NCBI GenBank assembly: GCA_964350695.1 | Contig: CAYGKM010000001.1 | Location: forward strand, 186,001-250,000 | Direction of reading: 5' to 3' | From: TMED27 sp964350695 | GTDB lineage: Bacteria; Pseudomonadota; Alphaproteobacteria; Micavibrionales; Micavibrionaceae | DNA length: 64,000 nucleotides | Shown here: positions 61,846 through 64,000 of the stretch, piece after piece | How the letters are laid out: every line of letters starts with the position of its first letter | Position numbering within the stretch: position 1 is the first letter of the stretch | The notes under the pieces: model-generated | Seen by the model: only the letters and a program-made list of their open reading frames with translations | What the model was told of the DNA's origin: nothing | Databases searched by the model: none | Program-made: the position numbers and the translations under genes

Positions 61846-62871
61846 TCACAAAGTAGTTTTACGAGGGTCAAATGCATCACGCACAGCTTCACCGATAAAG
61901 GTAAGGAGCGTGAGCATAAAAGCAAGGGACACAAACGCAGAAATCCCCAGCCACGGCGCTTGCAAATTGTTCTTACCCTGCGCTAACAGCTCGCCAAGCG
62001 ACGCGCTGCCCGGCGGCAAACCAAGTCCCAAAAAGTCCAAAGACGTCAGCGCCGTAATTGATCCCGTGAGGATAAAGGGCATAAAGGTGATGGTCGCCAC
62101 CATGGCATTGGGTAAAACATGCCGCCATATAATCGTGCCGTCGCCAACGCCAAGCGCCCGCGCGGCGCGTACATAATCAAAATTCCGCGCGCGCAGAAAT
62201 TCCGCGCGTACAACATCCACAAGCGCAACCCATGAAAACAACAGCAAAATAAACAGCAGCGTCCAAAACCCCGGAATAAAGATGGAGGAGAAAATAATCA
62301 GGATATAAAGGCTCGGCATGCTCGCCCAAACCTCAATCCCCCGCTGCATCACCAAATCCAGTCTGCCGCCGTAATACCCTTGCACCGCACCCGCGGCCAC
62401 GCCAATCACCGAGGATATGAACGTCAGCACCAAGCCGAACAGCACCGATAACCGAAAGCCGTAAATCACCCGCGCCGCCACATCGCGCCCTTGATCGTCC
62501 GTGCCGATAATATTGGTCGTGGTCGGCGGGGAGGGTGCAGGCTGCGGGAGGTTATAATTAATCGTATCAAAGGAAAAACGGATCGGCGGCCAGAGCATCC
62601 AGCCCTTTTCCTCGATGAGATCGCTCACGAATTCATCGCGGTATTCTGCTTCCGTCTCGAAATCCCCACCAAACGCGGTTTCGGGATAATTCACGAAGGT
62701 CGGGAAATACAGTGCGTTGTCATACTTAATCAGGATCGGCTTATCATTGGCGATAAACTCTGCCCCAAACGCCACCACCAGCAACGCGATAAACATCCAA
62801 AAGCTCCAATAGCCGCGTTTATTGGCTTTGAATTGTGAAAGTCTGCGCTGCGTTATAGGAGAGATTGCCAT
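61846..62871 (-). CDS. yejE: Peptide ABC transporter permease YejE
   Basis: A 341-aa inner-membrane permease with an N-terminal helix (WSFWMFIALLVVAFGAEFIA is the type), a periplasmic insertion (~40-125), then the five-helix core with the ABC-binding loop EFLRARNFDYVRAARALGVGDGTII. The long N-terminal domain is characteristic of YejE. It pairs with YejB and YejF. Downstream M20 starts at its stop. Upstream, an opposite-strand gene separates it from yejB. Confidence 0.94.
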   Translation of the reverse strand: MAISPITQRRLSQFKANKRGYWSFWMFIALLVVAFGAEFIANDKPILIKYDNALYFPTFVNYPETAFGGDFETEAEYRDEFVSDLIEEKGWMLWPPIRFSFDTINYNLPQPAPSPPTTTNIIGTDDQGRDVAARVIYGFRLSVLFGLVLTFISSVIGVAAGAVQGYYGGRLDLVMQRGIEVWASMPSLYILIIFSSIFIPGFWTLLFILLLFSWVALVDVVRAEFLRARNFDYVRAARALGVGDGTIIWRHVLPNAMVATITFMPFILTGSITALTSLDFLGLGLPPGSASLGELLAQGKNNLQAPWLGISAFVSLAFMLTLLTFIGEAVRDAFDPRKTTL

Positions 62872-62969
62872 GCTCTATGCTTGACGAAGCCCCGTTCATT
62901 GTCAATTCACAATCCTATGTGTTTTATAAATATTAATGGTTTATTAACCTTGAATTTGCATAATAGGGC

Positions 62970-63494
62970 ATGACTTTTGAAACACTAGTGATTCTTGGTT
63001 TTGCGGCGGTGCCGTTCATAGAGTTTTCGGGCTATATCCCAAAACTTATAGAAACGCACAATCATAAAGGGCCGATCAAGAATTTCTCATATCGCATGTG
63101 GAGTATCTGGCTTATGAGCGGATTGATCTCATTGGTTTATGGCGTGTTTCACCTCCAGGATTTTCTATTCACGGTTTGCGTAATGTTTAATCTCGCACCG
63201 GTGGCGGCAATCCTTGGTTACGCGCTGTATAAGGAAGATAAAGCCAAAATCGCGCGCGGCCTTTCACGGTTTTTAAATGTTCAAAACAGCGTTACTTTAC
63301 AGGCTGCGGGGTTTTTCAAAAATTCGGATTATCCTTATAATTCAGGCTTGGGATTCGAGCCTATGACGCTCTCGCCTCAAAATCAATTCGCGGATCAACC
63401 ATCACGTAGACAATATCGCGGATCAAATGCATCACGAGGGATATCAGCGCAAAGATATACAACGTACCCAATACAACCGGATAATCGCGGTTAA
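62970..63494 (+). CDS. PQ-loop/SemiSWEET-like membrane protein with antisense C-terminal overlap
   Basis: A 174-aa protein. Its first ~90 residues contain three hydrophobic helices with GYIPKLIETHNHKG, resembling the PQ-loop of SemiSWEET/PQ-loop half-transporters (YLPQ-x2-KT); helix 3 contains FNLAPVAAILGYALYK. About 40 further residues are hydrophilic. The final ~43 residues overlap yejB on the other strand by 134 bases, where sense is constrained by yejB, so the natural stop might be earlier in related genomes. It starts at ATG 62970 after an AT-rich leader. Confidence 0.62.
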   Translation: MTFETLVILGFAAVPFIEFSGYIPKLIETHNHKGPIKNFSYRMWSIWLMSGLISLVYGVFHLQDFLFTVCVMFNLAPVAAILGYALYKEDKAKIARGLSRFLNVQNSVTLQAAGFFKNSDYPYNSGLGFEPMTLSPQNQFADQPSRRQYRGSNASRGISAQRYTTYPIQPDNRG

Positions 63495-64000
63495 TCACGC
63501 TCTCATACCCCAAAAGCCCAAGCCCATCGAGGGAGAAAATCACCTCGATCAGCAAGCTCCCCGTAAAGAAAATATGCACAAACGCCGCAGGAAAACCCGC
63601 AATCACAATAATCATCGCGTTCCGAAACACGTGCCCGTAAAGCACTTGCCGCTCACCCAGCCCCTTCGCGCGCGCCGATAAAACATATTGCTTGTTGATC
63701 TCGTCCAGAAAGGAGTTCTTCGTCAAAAGCGTGAGCGACGCAAATCCCGATATCACCATCGCCGCAACGGGCAGCACCATATGCCACGCATAATCCAGCG
63801 CCGCTTGGAGAAGGTTCATCTCCTCCCACCCATCGGAAGTCAGCCCCCGCAGGGGGAAAAGATCAAAATACCGCCCGCCCGCAAACACCACGATCAGCAA
63901 AATCGCAAACATGAAGGACGGAATCGCATAGCCGATAAACACGGCCGCCGATGTCCAGATATCAAACGGTGTGCCGTCACGCACCGCCTTTTTAATGCCG
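63361..64000 (-). CDS. yejB: Peptide ABC transporter permease YejB, C-terminal part
   Basis: The frame is open to the end of the window, so the gene begins beyond it. About 213 of a usual ~360 residues are present. At least four hydrophobic helices and the ABC-binding loop EINKQYVLSARAKGLGERQVLYGH are clear; GIKKAVRDGTPFDIWTS is the family's conserved segment at the truncated end. It pairs with YejE. Confidence 0.94.
   Translation of the reverse strand, partial: GIKKAVRDGTPFDIWTSAAVFIGYAIPSFMFAILLIVVFAGGRYFDLFPLRGLTSDGWEEMNLLQAALDYAWHMVLPVAAMVISGFASLTLLTKNSFLDEINKQYVLSARAKGLGERQVLYGHVFRNAMIIVIAGFPAAFVHIFFTGSLLIEVIFSLDGLGLLGYESVINRDYPVVLGTLYIFALISLVMHLIRDIVYVMVDPRIDFEARAS

Overview
The window reads as chromosomal DNA of a free-living or epibiotic alphaproteobacterium. 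Pointers are a ChpT-type histidine phosphotransferase (the CckA-CtrA relay), an alphaproteobacterial-length isocitrate dehydrogenase, YejB/E/F peptide-import genes, and the CATTGCGAG-type palindromic repeat common in that class. Many hypothetical proteins have a style I associate with Micavibrio-like lineages, but I cannot place it below class level. Genes are dense, often overlap by 1-4 bases, and use ATG, GTG and TTG starts. I saw no rRNA, tRNA, CRISPR array, transposase or phage module.

Layout. 1-9 kb is core metabolism: the C-terminal part of NhaA, isocitrate dehydrogenase, FolD with YggT, a transsulfuration-type PLP enzyme and aconitase. 9-20.3 kb is an accessory stretch. It holds a three-gene minus-strand group ending in a tandem-repeat protein, a glycosyltransferase, a minus-strand run (SIMPL protein, small helical protein, Sel1-CbxX AAA+ ATPase, DUF3137 membrane protein), and several secreted or unknown proteins. 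20.2-21.4 kb is an intergenic stretch rich in repeats and terminators, followed by an orphan AT-rich nuclease-like gene. LepA and a putative secreted metallopeptidase follow.

24.5-34.4 kb is the most unusual part: small unknown genes, then a three-gene minus-strand cassette encoding proteins of 224, 656 and 1836 aa with no recognisable family. Its first and third genes are each preceded by a copy of the same ~66-bp element, which can fold as an RNA and shows covarying stems.

34.5-49.3 kb returns to housekeeping: purH, a cheR/receiver/chpT signalling group, a phosphohexomutase with galU, a DnaJ-domain membrane protein, Xaa-Pro aminopeptidase, ribosomal protein bS21, gamma-glutamyltransferase, DUF2147 and yejF. 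49.3-60.4 kb is an arginine-biosynthesis run on the minus strand, in transcription order: DUF1611 (DgcN-like), argC, argB, argD, argF, orf, PLP gamma-family enzyme, DUF4126, argG, PiT transporter, argH. Most junctions overlap or lie within a few bases. No argJ, argA or argE is in the window, so the DgcN-like gene overlapping argC is the best local candidate for making N-acetylglutamate. 60.6-64 kb holds an M20 amidohydrolase linked to yejE, then yejB, separated from yejE by an opposite-strand PQ-loop-like gene.

Systems: peptide import (YejB/E/F) fits with the peptidases present (PepP, GGT, M20). Stem-loop terminators are visible after rpsU, the giant cassette, the nuclease-like gene, the 374-aa secreted protein and the His-rich protein.
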